NCBI GenBank assembly: GCA_036763105.1
Contig: JBAIYS010000014.1
Coordinates: 1-63,972 of the forward strand
Source of the DNA: Peptococcaceae bacterium 1198_IL3148
GTDB lineage: Bacteria > Bacillota > Desulfotomaculia > Desulfotomaculales > Desulfohalotomaculaceae
DNA length: 63,972 bases
Direction of reading: 5' to 3'
Part shown: positions 55,930-63,972 of the stretch, piece after piece
Position numbering within the stretch: position 1 is the first letter of the stretch
How the letters are laid out: the number at the start of each line of letters is the position of its first letter
The notes under the pieces: model-generated
The model's database searches: none
The model's input: only the letters and a program-made list of their open reading frames with translations
What the model was told of the DNA's origin: nothing
Translations under genes and position numbers: made by a program

Positions 55930-57978
55930 ATGAAAAGAACCGCACTAACCAATAAATTATTGGTATTAGGTGTTGACGGCATGGACCCAAGAATTAGTAA
56001 GAAATTTTTAGCAGAAGGGAAAATGCCTAACCTACAAAAATTCATCGAACGCGGAGCAGCCCGGGAAGATTTACACATGTTGGGAGCAATTCCAACCATT
56101 ACTCCTCCTTGTTGGACAACCCTTGCCACCGGTGCTTATCCAGGTACCCATGGCATTACCTGCTACTGGAGACAATCACCAGAAAGTCTGGACGCAGTGG
56201 TTTATAATATGGATTCTCGCAACTGTACTGCAGAACAAGTTTGGAACATCACCGCTGAATCTGGTCTAAAGACAATGGTTTGGCACTGGCCTGGCAGTTC
56301 TTGGCCTCCAACCTCCAATAGCGAAAACCTAAATGTTGTGGACGGTACCCAACCAGGTTCAGTCAATATGGGTGTGGCCCAGCTAGACTGGGAAAAAATT
56401 ATTGTTGCTTCTCCTGACATTGAAGAAGTGCGTTATGCACCAAGGGTGGAAAAACCGGCAGGTGTTGGCTGCATCATCACTGACTTGGAAGACACCTTAG
56501 ACGATGAAGTTGATGATGAAATGATGGAACTTTGGTGGGGCGATAAAGCTCGCGAAGGTGGCGAGATTCGCACCTATGTGATGGATGATGAAGATACCGA
56601 AGTGGTTATTGGTAGTAAAGTGGCTTATGACATCATTAACTCTCCGCTGAAGGAAGCTAAAGGCTGGGCCAATGCTCCAGAGGGTGCTAAAGAATTCACC
56701 ATTCTAACCTCTGGCGGCGTAATGAGACGTCCGGCATTGATTCTGAAAAATGAAGCTGGCGAGTACGACCGGGTGGCCATCTACAAGAACAAAAAAGCTG
56801 CAGAGCCCATTGTGGTGTTAGAAAAAGGCAAAATGGTAACCGGCATTATCGATGAAGTAACTAAAAAAGATGTTACTAAACCGGCATGCCGTTCTTATAA
56901 GATCTTAGAACTGGATCCAGCAGGCAATAATGTTAGAGTTTGGATTAGTAATGCCCTGGATATCTCCAATGACCAACTATGGCATCCCAAAACTCTCTAC
57001 CAAGAGATTGTTGAAAATGTTGGTCATGTTCCACCGGTTAGTTTAATTGGTGGGGAAGATGACGAACTGGTGCGGGAAATCTTTGAACCCTCTTGGGCTA
57101 TCTACAACAAATGGCAAGCGGATTGTTTAAATTATTGCATCAAAGAAAAAGGTTACGAAGTGGTATTCTCCCACCTTCACAACATTGACTGTGCAGGTCA
57201 CCAGTTATGGCATTTAGCTAAGACATTGGAGCCATGGAACTATACCGATGAAAAAACCTATCAAGGATTTATTGAAAAATTCTATGAGCAAACAGATGAT
57301 TATCTCGGCGAATTCTTGCATTTGTTAGATGAAGGCTGGACTGTATTAATTGTAAGTGACCATGGACTGATGGTTGGGGAAAACGTACCTCCTATTTTAG
57401 GTGAATACGGTGGCCTAAATACAAAGGTTATGGAAGAGCTGGGCTATACAGTGATGAAAAAAGATGAAAACGGCAATTCCATTAGAGAAGTTGACTGGGA
57501 AAAGACCAGAGCAGTGCAGATCCGCAGTAACTACATTTATATCAACCTCAAGGGCCGGGACAAGTACGGGATTGTAGATCCCAAAGACAAGTACGATTTA
57601 GAAGAACAAATCATTTCCGACCTGTACAATTACAGAGATGAGAGAACTGGTAAACGTGTTGTTGGCATCGCCCTCAGAAACAAAGATGCTGTATTACTAG
57701 GTGCCTATGGACCAGAATGTGGTGACATCTTCTTCTCCATTGAAGAAGGATACAACAGACTACATGGTGATAGTATTTCAACTTCAGAAGGATACTTTGA
57801 AACCTCCGTTTCACCACTATTTATAGCAGCTGGTGCCGGTATTAAGTCTGGATTTACAACCGATCGTATCATTAGACAAGTGGATGTTGCACCTTCAGTT
57901 TCAGTATTGCTAGGTTTACGTTACCCTGCGCAATGCGAAGGAGCTCCGATTTATCAGATTTTCTCTGAAGAAGTTTGA
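55930..57978 (+). CDS. Alkaline phosphatase superfamily phosphodiesterase/phosphohydrolase (COG3379-like)
   Basis: A 682-residue protein. Metal-site motifs of the superfamily are in order: LGVDGMDP (Asp16), TITPPCWTTLATGAYPGTHGI with the probable nucleophile Thr58, HNIDCAGHQLWH (Asp420, His424), IVSDHGL (Asp477, His478) and LHGDS (His612). This is the phosphodiesterase/nucleotide pyrophosphatase-like branch, not a sulfatase, because the CxPSR motif is absent. There is no signal peptide, so it is cytosolic. A strongly acidic insert (about 183-225) and a long 140-390 region are unusual. It is probably regulated by the divergent LysR protein and has its own terminator. Substrate unknown; a choline phosphodiester is an inference only. 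Confidence 0.85.
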   Translation: MKRTALTNKLLVLGVDGMDPRISKKFLAEGKMPNLQKFIERGAAREDLHMLGAIPTITPPCWTTLATGAYPGTHGITCYWRQSPESLDAVVYNMDSRNCTAEQVWNITAESGLKTMVWHWPGSSWPPTSNSENLNVVDGTQPGSVNMGVAQLDWEKIIVASPDIEEVRYAPRVEKPAGVGCIITDLEDTLDDEVDDEMMELWWGDKAREGGEIRTYVMDDEDTEVVIGSKVAYDIINSPLKEAKGWANAPEGAKEFTILTSGGVMRRPALILKNEAGEYDRVAIYKNKKAAEPIVVLEKGKMVTGIIDEVTKKDVTKPACRSYKILELDPAGNNVRVWISNALDISNDQLWHPKTLYQEIVENVGHVPPVSLIGGEDDELVREIFEPSWAIYNKWQADCLNYCIKEKGYEVVFSHLHNIDCAGHQLWHLAKTLEPWNYTDEKTYQGFIEKFYEQTDDYLGEFLHLLDEGWTVLIVSDHGLMVGENVPPILGEYGGLNTKVMEELGYTVMKKDENGNSIREVDWEKTRAVQIRSNYIYINLKGRDKYGIVDPKDKYDLEEQIISDLYNYRDERTGKRVVGIALRNKDAVLLGAYGPECGDIFFSIEEGYNRLHGDSISTSEGYFETSVSPLFIAAGAGIKSGFTTDRIIRQVDVAPSVSVLLGLRYPAQCEGAPIYQIFSEEV

Positions 57979-57989
57979 TAAATTTTAGC

Positions 57990-58024
57990 GCAGCTATCAG
58001 GTAACACTCTGATAGCTGCTTTTT
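57990..58024 (+). terminator. Terminator after the phosphodiesterase-like gene
   Basis: GCAGCTATCAG (57990-58000) and CTGATAGCTGC (58009-58019) are perfect arms followed by TTTTTAT. It separates this gene from the choline operon, or acts as an attenuator. Confidence 0.9.
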
Positions 58025-58057
58025 ATCTGATACCTGCCTTTTAAAGGAGTGAGCACG

Positions 58058-58954
58058 ATGCAACGAACTGCAGAAATGGGAATGATATTAGTTACCATAT
58101 TGTGGGGGGCCAGTTTTGTAACTGGAAAACTAATACTGGCAAGCACCACTCCCCTGTACTACACCAGCATTAGATTTATTGGGGCGGCCATAGTTTTAGG
58201 GCTGATCTTTCACAAACGCTGCAAAAAACTTGACAAATCAACATTGATAGCGGGGCTATTGATTGGCGCCGCAGTTGCAGTGGGTTACATCGTGCAAACA
58301 GTGGGCTTAAACTATACAACGGCTTCTAAAGCAGGATTTATTTCTGGTCTGTATGTGGTGATGGTACCAGTTATGGTTTGTGTTATCAGAAGAAGTCTGC
58401 CCCGGGTTAATGAACTGATTGGAGTGCTGTTGGCCACAATAGGCCTGGGGGTGCTAAGTTTAAATGGGAGCTTTAGTATGGGCTTTGGCGATCTGATGAT
58501 ATTTGTAAGCGCAGTAATGTTTGCCACTAGCATCATTCTTATCAGTCGCTTTGCCAAAGACTGTGACCCCATTTTACTGACCATTATTCAAATTGCGGTA
58601 ACGGCGGTGACAGCACTGATTTTTGCAATAATGCTGGAACCACCGCTCTTAATTGAAGTGTTTGATACCAATTTGATTCTATTACTGCTTTTTACCATCT
58701 TTTTTGGCACAGCGGTTAATACCGCCGTACAGAATTGGGCTCAGAGCAAAATAAGTGCAACCACCACATCCTTGATTTTGGTTTTAGAACCGGTGTTTGC
58801 AGGAGTATTTGGCTTTTTATTGTTGCATGACCCGCTGGGCTTAAAAGAAGTGTTTGGCAGTTGCCTGATCATTACTGGCATGCTGATCACATTGCTATTA
58901 ACACCAAATACTTCACCGCCGAGGAGTGCACAAACTGCCCATGGCAATATATAA
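58058..58954 (+). CDS. EamA/DMT-superfamily transporter, first gene of the choline microcompartment operon
   Basis: A 298-residue protein with ten transmembrane helices in two EamA repeats. Typical pieces are MGMILVTILWGASFVTGKLI, TTASKAGFISGLYVVMVPV and LVLEPVFAGVFGFLL. The ATG follows AAAGGAG by nine bases. It is 26 bases upstream of the thioredoxin gene. Choline microcompartment loci often carry a small efflux-type carrier that could handle choline or trimethylamine; this protein may fill that role, although it is a different family from the usual SMR type. Confidence 0.87.
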   Translation: MQRTAEMGMILVTILWGASFVTGKLILASTTPLYYTSIRFIGAAIVLGLIFHKRCKKLDKSTLIAGLLIGAAVAVGYIVQTVGLNYTTASKAGFISGLYVVMVPVMVCVIRRSLPRVNELIGVLLATIGLGVLSLNGSFSMGFGDLMIFVSAVMFATSIILISRFAKDCDPILLTIIQIAVTAVTALIFAIMLEPPLLIEVFDTNLILLLLFTIFFGTAVNTAVQNWAQSKISATTTSLILVLEPVFAGVFGFLLLHDPLGLKEVFGSCLIITGMLITLLLTPNTSPPRSAQTAHGNI

Positions 58955-58980
58955 CTTAGTGAATTTAAGGAGTGTAGCAT

Positions 58981-59307
58981 ATGTCTTTACAACAATTAAA
59001 ATCAGACAGTTTTGAGGAAATTATCTATGACAACTGTGAACCATGTCTGGTGATCTTTTCAAGAAAAAGCTGCCACGTATGTAAAGAAGTGGTTCCAATG
59101 TTAGAAGAAATGAAACCGCAATATGAAGGTAAGTTTGGCTTCTATTATGTTGATGTTGAAGAAGATAAAAACCTATACCAAAGGTTTTCATTAAAGGGTG
59201 TTCCGCAAATTGTCTTTTTTAATGACGGCCAGTACCAAGGAAAGTTAGCAGGTGAAGTTGAGGAAGACGAAGTGGAAGAAAAGATCGCAGAAATTCTTGG
59301 TGCATAA
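58981..59307 (+). CDS. trxA: Thioredoxin-family protein with CHVC active site
   Basis: A 108-residue thioredoxin-fold protein. The redox motif is SCHVCKE (cysteines at about 31 and 34) rather than WCGPC, and the cis-proline loop is GVPQIVFFNDGQYQGKL. An additional CEPC lies at 20-23 (NCEPCLVIF), so four cysteines are close together. The neighbour is a thioredoxin-reductase-like flavoprotein, so they probably form an electron-transfer pair. Partner protein in the choline pathway unknown. ATG start. Confidence 0.88.
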   Translation: MSLQQLKSDSFEEIIYDNCEPCLVIFSRKSCHVCKEVVPMLEEMKPQYEGKFGFYYVDVEEDKNLYQRFSLKGVPQIVFFNDGQYQGKLAGEVEEDEVEEKIAEILGA

Positions 59308-59328
59308 TGCAAAAGGGGTGTAAAATAC

Positions 59329-60543
59329 ATGGCTAATGTTTATGATTTGATAATTATTGGTGGCGGCCCTGCCGGGCTTTCTGCCGCTATCTACGGTGGA
59401 CGGGCTAAACTTAAAACCCTGGTGATTAACAAAGGGACAATTGGCGGTTTGGTAGATACCACCCGGGAAATTGTTAATTACCCTGGTTACATTAAAACCA
59501 GTGGCCCAGAGTTAATGAAGGATTTTCACAACCATGCCTTAAGTTTTGGCGTTGAATTTGTAAAGGGCGAAGTGGTAAGCGTTGATTTTGCTCAAGAGGA
59601 GAAAGTAGTTAAGACTAAAAAAGGACAAGAATTTACCGCCAAAGCGGTGATTGTCGCCTGTGGCAGTCAACCGCGACTGCTGAACATCCCTGGCGAAAAA
59701 AGACTGCGGGGTAATGGTGTGGCCTACTGCGCCACCTGCGATGCCGAATTCTTTGAAGGGGAAGACGTGGTGGTGGTTGGCAGCGGCGACCAAGCCATTG
59801 AAGAGGGCATGTTCATTACCAAGTTTGCTCGCAAAGTGACGGTAATTGTTCTCCATGATGAAGGCATTCTCGATTGCAATAAAGTCAGTGCCGAAAGAGC
59901 CTTTAATAACGAAAAGATGGAGTTTATTTGGAACTCAACGGTGGAGGAAGTGCTGGGCGAAGACAGCGTCGAAGGGGTAAAAATTAAAAATCTAAAATCT
60001 GGTGATTCAACAGAGTTTAAGTGCCAGGGGGTATTCTTCTTCGTTGGCATGGTTCCAGCCACCGGCTTCCTTAAAGAAAGCGGCCTAGAGATGGATAAAA
60101 GAGGTTATATCCCGGTTAATGATTTGATGGAAACCAATCTTGAAGGGGTATATGCCGTTGGTGACAACCGGGTTAAATACCTAAGACAAGTTGTTTCTTC
60201 AGCCGGAGATGGAGCTACCGCAGCGGTGGCCGCTGAGCGGTACATTGAAGAAGTTAACAATTTTAATGCCGAAGTGCTGCAAAGCGATAAAAAGGTGCTG
60301 CTGTTATTCTTCAACGCCTTAGTTAATGAAAGCTTAGAATTTAGCACGCTGTTAGAAGAATTGAACAGCGAAATCGGCGATCAATATAAAATAGTCAAAG
60401 TTGATTTGGCAACTAAGAAAAATCTGGCAGTGAAGTACGATATCAAAACAGCACCGTCAGTTGTGGTATTAGACCATGGAAAAGAAATCAAACGGTTAGA
60501 GTGCGTTTTAGATAAAGAAAAACTAAAATCTCAAATTTGCTAA
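59329..60543 (+). CDS. Thioredoxin-reductase-like flavoprotein fused to a thioredoxin-fold domain
   Basis: A 404-residue protein. Residues 1-305 are a low-molecular-weight thioredoxin reductase: FAD motif IIGGGPAGLSAAIYGG, redox-active YCATCDAEFF, and C-terminal GVYAVGDNRVKYLRQVVSSAGDG. The nucleotide domain has VVGSGDQAIEEGMF, but the NADPH-contacting HRRxxxR is replaced by LHDEGILDCNKVS. Residues about 312-404 form a thioredoxin-like fold with a cis-proline (TAPSVVVLDHG) but FNALVNES where CxxC should be. Electron donor may be NADH or ferredoxin rather than NADPH. Twenty-one bases after the thioredoxin gene. Confidence 0.88.
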   Translation: MANVYDLIIIGGGPAGLSAAIYGGRAKLKTLVINKGTIGGLVDTTREIVNYPGYIKTSGPELMKDFHNHALSFGVEFVKGEVVSVDFAQEEKVVKTKKGQEFTAKAVIVACGSQPRLLNIPGEKRLRGNGVAYCATCDAEFFEGEDVVVVGSGDQAIEEGMFITKFARKVTVIVLHDEGILDCNKVSAERAFNNEKMEFIWNSTVEEVLGEDSVEGVKIKNLKSGDSTEFKCQGVFFFVGMVPATGFLKESGLEMDKRGYIPVNDLMETNLEGVYAVGDNRVKYLRQVVSSAGDGATAAVAAERYIEEVNNFNAEVLQSDKKVLLLFFNALVNESLEFSTLLEELNSEIGDQYKIVKVDLATKKNLAVKYDIKTAPSVVVLDHGKEIKRLECVLDKEKLKSQIC

Positions 60544-60628
60544 CTGGCATGACCTAGCTTTTCTTGGGCTAATTCTTCCATTCTCACTCTTGATTAAATA
60601 GCTAATCTGCAGAAAGAGGAGTTGTCCG

Positions 60629-60928
60629 ATGGAATATTTTGGCGAAGAAGCATTGGGCCTGATTGAAACAAGAGGCATGGTTCCAGCAATTCAAGCGGTG
60701 GATGTCATGTGCAAAGCTGCTGATGTGGTACTGGTTTCCTATGAAAATATGGGTTCCGGACTGGTTACCGTTATGGTTAAAGGTGATGTTGCCGCAGTGA
60801 GGGCAGCTGTTGAGCAAGGGGCAGCGGCAGCGGCAGCCATTGGTGAATTGACAGCCTATCACGTCATGCCGCGCCCCATCAGCCGGGTAGGGAAGATTGT
60901 TTCGAAACACGACATAGATGCGGACTGA
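60629..60928 (+). CDS. Bacterial microcompartment shell protein (BMC-H), copy 1
   Basis: A 99-residue single-domain BMC shell protein of PF00936 type: EALGLIETRGMVPAIQAVDV, then MVKGDVAAVRAAVEQG and the C-terminal HVMPRPISRVGKIV. Hexamers tile the shell facets. It begins 85 bases after the flavoprotein gene with no terminator between, so it is in the same operon. AAAGAGGAG precedes the ATG. A run of Ala residues follows the pore helix. Confidence 0.95.
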   Translation: MEYFGEEALGLIETRGMVPAIQAVDVMCKAADVVLVSYENMGSGLVTVMVKGDVAAVRAAVEQGAAAAAAIGELTAYHVMPRPISRVGKIVSKHDIDAD

Positions 60929-60952
60929 TATTGCTTTGGAAGGTGAATCCAC

Positions 60953-61243
60953 GTGAAGAAAAGTGATGCTTTAGGATTCGTAGAAACTTACAGCCTGGTT
61001 TCGGTGCTAGAAGCAGCGGATGCCATGTGCAAGGCTGCAGATGTAGAATTAGTCGGTTATGAAAACGTGGCTTCTGGTTTGGTTTCCGTTGTGGTTCGCG
61101 GTGACGTAGGAGCAGTAAAAACCGCTGTGGAGGCTGGTGTCAAAGCCGCCAGCAAAGTGGGCAACGTCTATAGCTCCAATGTTATTGCCAGACCACATCC
61201 CGATGTAGAAAAGATTATCGCCAAACACGTCATTGACTGGTAA
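60953..61243 (+). CDS. Bacterial microcompartment shell protein (BMC-H), copy 2
   Basis: A 96-residue BMC-H paralogue: SDALGFVETYSLVSVLEAAD, VVVRGDVGAVKTAVEAGV and NVIARPHPDVEKII, ending HVIDW. It is clearly related to the preceding shell gene and probably arose by tandem duplication, with different pore and edge residues. GTG start with GGAAGGTG upstream. The gap after copy 1 is 24 bases. Confidence 0.95.
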   Translation: MKKSDALGFVETYSLVSVLEAADAMCKAADVELVGYENVASGLVSVVVRGDVGAVKTAVEAGVKAASKVGNVYSSNVIARPHPDVEKIIAKHVIDW

Positions 61244-61273
61244 ATAACGGTGGAAAGGGGGAGGAGTTGGGAT

Positions 61274-62767
61274 ATGTACACAATAGACAATGATTTGCTC
61301 TCGGTCCAAGAGGCGCGAATTCTTGTGGAAAATGCCCGTGAGGCCCAAAAAGTATTGGCGACTTTCCCCCAAGAAAAACTAGATCGAATTGTCCAACACA
61401 TGGCTGAAGAGGCTTGTAAATATGCCAAAGAGCTGGCCATCATGTCCTGTGAAGAAACGGGATTTGGCAAATGGCAGGATAAGTATGTCAAAAATGTTTT
61501 TGCCAGTAACTTTCTTTATCAGAAAATCAAGGATATCAAGGTGGTCGGCATTATTGGTGAAGATAAAGAAAACAAAACCATAGATATTGGCGTGCCCGTC
61601 GGGGTGATTGTGGCATTGCCACCGGCCACCAACCCTGTATCCACCACCATATATAAAACTTTAATTGCCATCAAATCTGGCAATGCTATCGTTTTTTCTC
61701 CACATCCTAAGGCAAAGAAAACCATTGGCAAAGTGCTAGAGATACTGATTCGGGCTGCTGAAGAAAGCGGATTGCCCAGTGGTGCCATCGGTTATTTGCG
61801 CACGCTGGCCACTAACGGTACGGTGGCATTAATGAATCATCGAGATACTTCGCTGATTATCGTTACCGGTGTACCCAAATTGATCAAAGAGGCCTACAGC
61901 TCCGGAAAACCCACCATTTACGGTGGCCCGGGCAATGGCCCTGCCTTTATAGAACGTACCGCCGACATAAAAAAGGCGGTGGCCGATATTATTGTCAGCA
62001 GAACCTTTGATAATGGAATTGTTTCCGCTTCAGAACAATCCATTGTGGCGGAGGACTGTATTGCCGACGAAGTGAGGCAAGAACTAAAAAATAGTGGCGC
62101 ATATTTCATGTCCGAACAGCAATCGGAACAGCTGGGCAAGTTATTTTTCCGTCCCGACGGCAGTTTAAATTGGGAAATCGTCGGTAAATCCGCTGTGGAG
62201 TTGGCCCAGCGAATTGGCATCAACGTTCCGGCAGATACCAAAGTGTTGATTTCAGAACAAAAATATGTGTCCGCTACCAATCCCTATTCCAGAGAAAAAC
62301 TTTGTCCTGTCTTGGCGTTTTTTGTCGAAAAGGATTGGATGAATGCCTGCGAAAAATGCATAGAGTTGCTGATCAATGAGGGCCGGGGACATACGCTGGT
62401 TATCCACTCAAATAATGAACATGTAATTCGTGAATTTGCCCTAAAGAAACCAGTATCAAGGGTGCTGGTGAACACTCCCGCCACATTGGGAGGGATAGGA
62501 GCAACAACCAATCTCTTTCCTGCATTAACCTTGGGCTGCGGTACCGCGGGCGGCGGGTTCACTTCTGATAACGTGTCACCAATGAACTTGGTGAATATCC
62601 GAAAAGTGGGCTATGGTGTGCGACATCTGGCAGACATCACCAATGGTGTGCAAGCGGGGAATTGGGCTGAAACAAATGGAATCGGTAGCTCCGCCAACCA
62701 AAGTGCCATTGATTACTCCCATGAGTTAAAAGAGATGCTGGAAAAAATACTTAAACAAATTAAGTAG
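61274..62767 (+). CDS. Acylating aldehyde dehydrogenase-like protein (AdhE/EutE type) with Ser in place of the catalytic Cys
   Basis: A 497-residue ALDH of the CoA-acylating AdhE/EutE/PduP branch: [48 protein letters not shown] and [19 protein letters not shown]. In this family the catalytic Cys lies in FDNGxxCASEQ. Here the motif reads [14 protein letters not shown] with Ser251 (codon TCC at 62024-62026). It would normally turn acetaldehyde from choline cleavage into acetyl-CoA. The first 25 residues form an amphipathic helix that may target it to the shell interior. The ATG at 61274 follows GGGGGAGGAG. It may be inactive or structural, with an active paralogue elsewhere. Confidence 0.9.
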   Translation: MYTIDNDLLSVQEARILVENAREAQKVLATFPQEKLDRIVQHMAEEACKYAKELAIMSCEETGFGKWQDKYVKNVFASNFLYQKIKDIKVVGIIGEDKENKTIDIGVPVGVIVALPPATNPVSTTIYKTLIAIKSGNAIVFSPHPKAKKTIGKVLEILIRAAEESGLPSGAIGYLRTLATNGTVALMNHRDTSLIIVTGVPKLIKEAYSSGKPTIYGGPGNGPAFIERTADIKKAVADIIVSRTFDNGIVSASEQSIVAEDCIADEVRQELKNSGAYFMSEQQSEQLGKLFFRPDGSLNWEIVGKSAVELAQRIGINVPADTKVLISEQKYVSATNPYSREKLCPVLAFFVEKDWMNACEKCIELLINEGRGHTLVIHSNNEHVIREFALKKPVSRVLVNTPATLGGIGATTNLFPALTLGCGTAGGGFTSDNVSPMNLVNIRKVGYGVRHLADITNGVQAGNWAETNGIGSSANQSAIDYSHELKEMLEKILKQIK

Positions 62768-62834
62768 TGCACAGACAACCCAGTGGGGGGTACTAACTGT
62801 CAGAGATTATTTTAGCAAGAAGGAGGAAAGAAAT

Positions 62835-63972
62835 TTGGACATTAACGAGTTTTCCAATAAATTTACCGATGCAACCAAGCATTTGTCCCCGGAAGAAAAG
62901 GCTGCCATTATGAAATTGTTCCAGGGTATTTCCAAGGAACTGTCTGCAAACCCTTCGGCAACGCACAATGAGACAAAGTCCGCTGGGTTTGAAGGCGAAA
63001 TCACCGGACTGACACCGCGCTTGGAAAGACTGCGGGCAGCTTATTTAAAGGTTAAACCCAGTGTCAGCACCTATCGGGCCAGAGCTTTCACCCAGGTGGC
63101 CAAAGAAAATGAGGGTTTACCCAAAATTCTTCTTCGGGCCAAGTGTTTTAGAAGGGCCTGTGAGACAGCTCCGCTAGTGATTCAAAAGGATGAACTAATT
63201 GTGGGACATCCCTGCGGTAAAGCCAGGGCCGGGGCAGTGTCCCCAGATATTGCCTGGAGATGGGTGCGGGATGAGCTGGATACCATGTCCACCCGGCCCC
63301 AAGACCCCTTTGAAATCAGTGAAGAGGACAAGCGGATTTTACGGGAGGAAGTATTCCCCTACTGGGAAGGCAAGAGCGTAGATGAAATTTGTCAGAAACA
63401 ATATGAAGAAGCTGGCATATGGTCATTCTCCGGTGAAGCCTTTGTCAGTGATTTGTCTTATCACCAGATCAATGGTGGCGGCGACACCTGCCCAGGCTAT
63501 GACATCATCCTGATCAAAAAAGGCATTAACGGTGTGCGGCAGGAAGCTGTCGATAAACTGAATAAATTGTCGATGGAGAATCCCGAGGACATTGATAAGA
63601 TTTACTTCTACAAAGCGGAAATTGAGACCTGTGATGGTATTTTGGCATATGCCAAACGGCTTTCCGATTATGCCAGGGAACTGGCGGACAGGGAGCAAGA
63701 CCCAGGCCGCAAGGTGGAGCTTTATAAGATTTCCGATATTTTGACCAACGTACCGGCCAATCCACCCCGGACCTTCCATGAAGCCCTGCAGTCCATTTGG
63801 ACACTGGAATCGCTGTTTGTGGTGGAAGAGAACCAGACCGGTATCTCCTTGGGACGCTTGGATCAATACATTTATCCCATGTTTAAAGCCGATATGGAAG
63901 CGGGCCGCCTCAACAAACTGGAAGCCTTTGAACTGATGAGTTGTTTCATTATTAAATGTTCCGAAGTGATGT
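62835..63972 (+). CDS. cutC: Choline trimethylamine-lyase CutC, N-terminal part (continues beyond the right edge)
   Basis: A glycyl radical enzyme that splits choline to trimethylamine and acetaldehyde inside a microcompartment. The 379 visible residues match CutC closely: [69 protein letters not shown], and [20 protein letters not shown]. The choline-pocket Tyr and Asp (Tyr208 and Asp216 in Desulfovibrio) are present in [16 protein letters not shown] as Tyr209 and Asp217. The active Cys and glycyl loop lie outside the window. TTG start after AAGGAGG. The N-terminal about 55 residues resemble the type I CutC extension. The activase CutD is expected next. Confidence 0.93.
   Translation, partial: MDINEFSNKFTDATKHLSPEEKAAIMKLFQGISKELSANPSATHNETKSAGFEGEITGLTPRLERLRAAYLKVKPSVSTYRARAFTQVAKENEGLPKILLRAKCFRRACETAPLVIQKDELIVGHPCGKARAGAVSPDIAWRWVRDELDTMSTRPQDPFEISEEDKRILREEVFPYWEGKSVDEICQKQYEEAGIWSFSGEAFVSDLSYHQINGGGDTCPGYDIILIKKGINGVRQEAVDKLNKLSMENPEDIDKIYFYKAEIETCDGILAYAKRLSDYARELADREQDPGRKVELYKISDILTNVPANPPRTFHEALQSIWTLESLFVVEENQTGISLGRLDQYIYPMFKADMEAGRLNKLEAFELMSCFIIKCSEVM

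Noticed and set aside
55930-57978. Choline sulfatase or other sulfatase
   Set aside because: The sulfatase signature C/S-x-P-S-R is absent, and the Thr nucleophile context TITPPCWTT is of the phosphodiesterase type.
62835-63972. Alternative identity as isethionate sulfite-lyase, diol dehydratase or other glycyl radical enzyme
   Set aside because: The choline-pocket Tyr/Asp arrangement in [10 protein letters not shown] and the near-complete match with CutC sequence blocks favour CutC. The Cys and glycyl loops outside the window would settle it.

Overview
The window looks like the replication-origin region of a spore-forming, probably anaerobic Firmicute of the class Clostridia, closest in gene content and order to the Desulfotomaculum/Peptococcaceae group. 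Evidence: the order rnpA-rpmH-oriC-dnaA-dnaN-S4-recF-remB-gyrB-gyrA, a SCIFF peptide with its radical SAM maturase, LonC, the spore protein YyaC, many TTG starts and strong GGAGG ribosome binding sites. Base composition is moderately AT-rich. The genus cannot be fixed from this sequence alone.

Layout. Positions 1-9394 (minus strand) run leftward from the origin: dnaA, dnaN, an S4-domain protein, recF, remB-like, gyrB, gyrA, then the 5' end of a 16S rRNA gene. oriC (about 9418-9638) has a DnaA-box cluster, and a second origin-like element with TAG trinucleotide repeats lies between dnaA and dnaN. Positions 9747-38600 run rightward: rpmH-rnpA-yidD-yidC-jag, mnmE-mnmG-rsmG, parA-parB with two perfect parS sites, small membrane-protein genes, rpsF-ssb-rpsR, a MazG-like/DUF2232/rplI/lonC group, dnaB, purA, five tRNA genes (a duplicated Lys-Glu pair and Gly), scfA-scfB (SCIFF), an M23 peptidase, a TPR protein, a gluzincin-like peptidase, murA and rlmH.

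Positions 39085-46392 (minus) hold a compact seven-gene aromatic amino acid operon (aroK-aroF-tyrA-aroB-aroA-aroC-pheA) behind a T-box leader whose best specifier reading is a Phe codon. It is followed by a response regulator-histidine kinase-beta-propeller operon (49773-46437). The propeller gene is frameshifted in a G5 run within its signal peptide.

Positions 50165-63972 are accessory metabolism: an MFS transporter, an EamA transporter, a chemoreceptor, a LysR regulator divergent from a cytosolic alkaline-phosphatase-superfamily enzyme, and then an operon of EamA transporter, thioredoxin, thioredoxin-reductase-like flavoprotein, two BMC shell proteins, an AdhE/EutE-type aldehyde dehydrogenase and choline trimethylamine-lyase CutC (cut off by the window end). 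This is the left part of a glycyl-radical choline microcompartment. It has three unusual traits: the aldehyde dehydrogenase has Ser in place of the catalytic Cys; the flavoprotein lacks the usual NADPH-binding HRRxxxR motif and carries a C-terminal thioredoxin fold without CxxC; and a redox pair and a phosphodiesterase-like enzyme sit with the choline genes. These make it the best candidate for an undescribed variant system.
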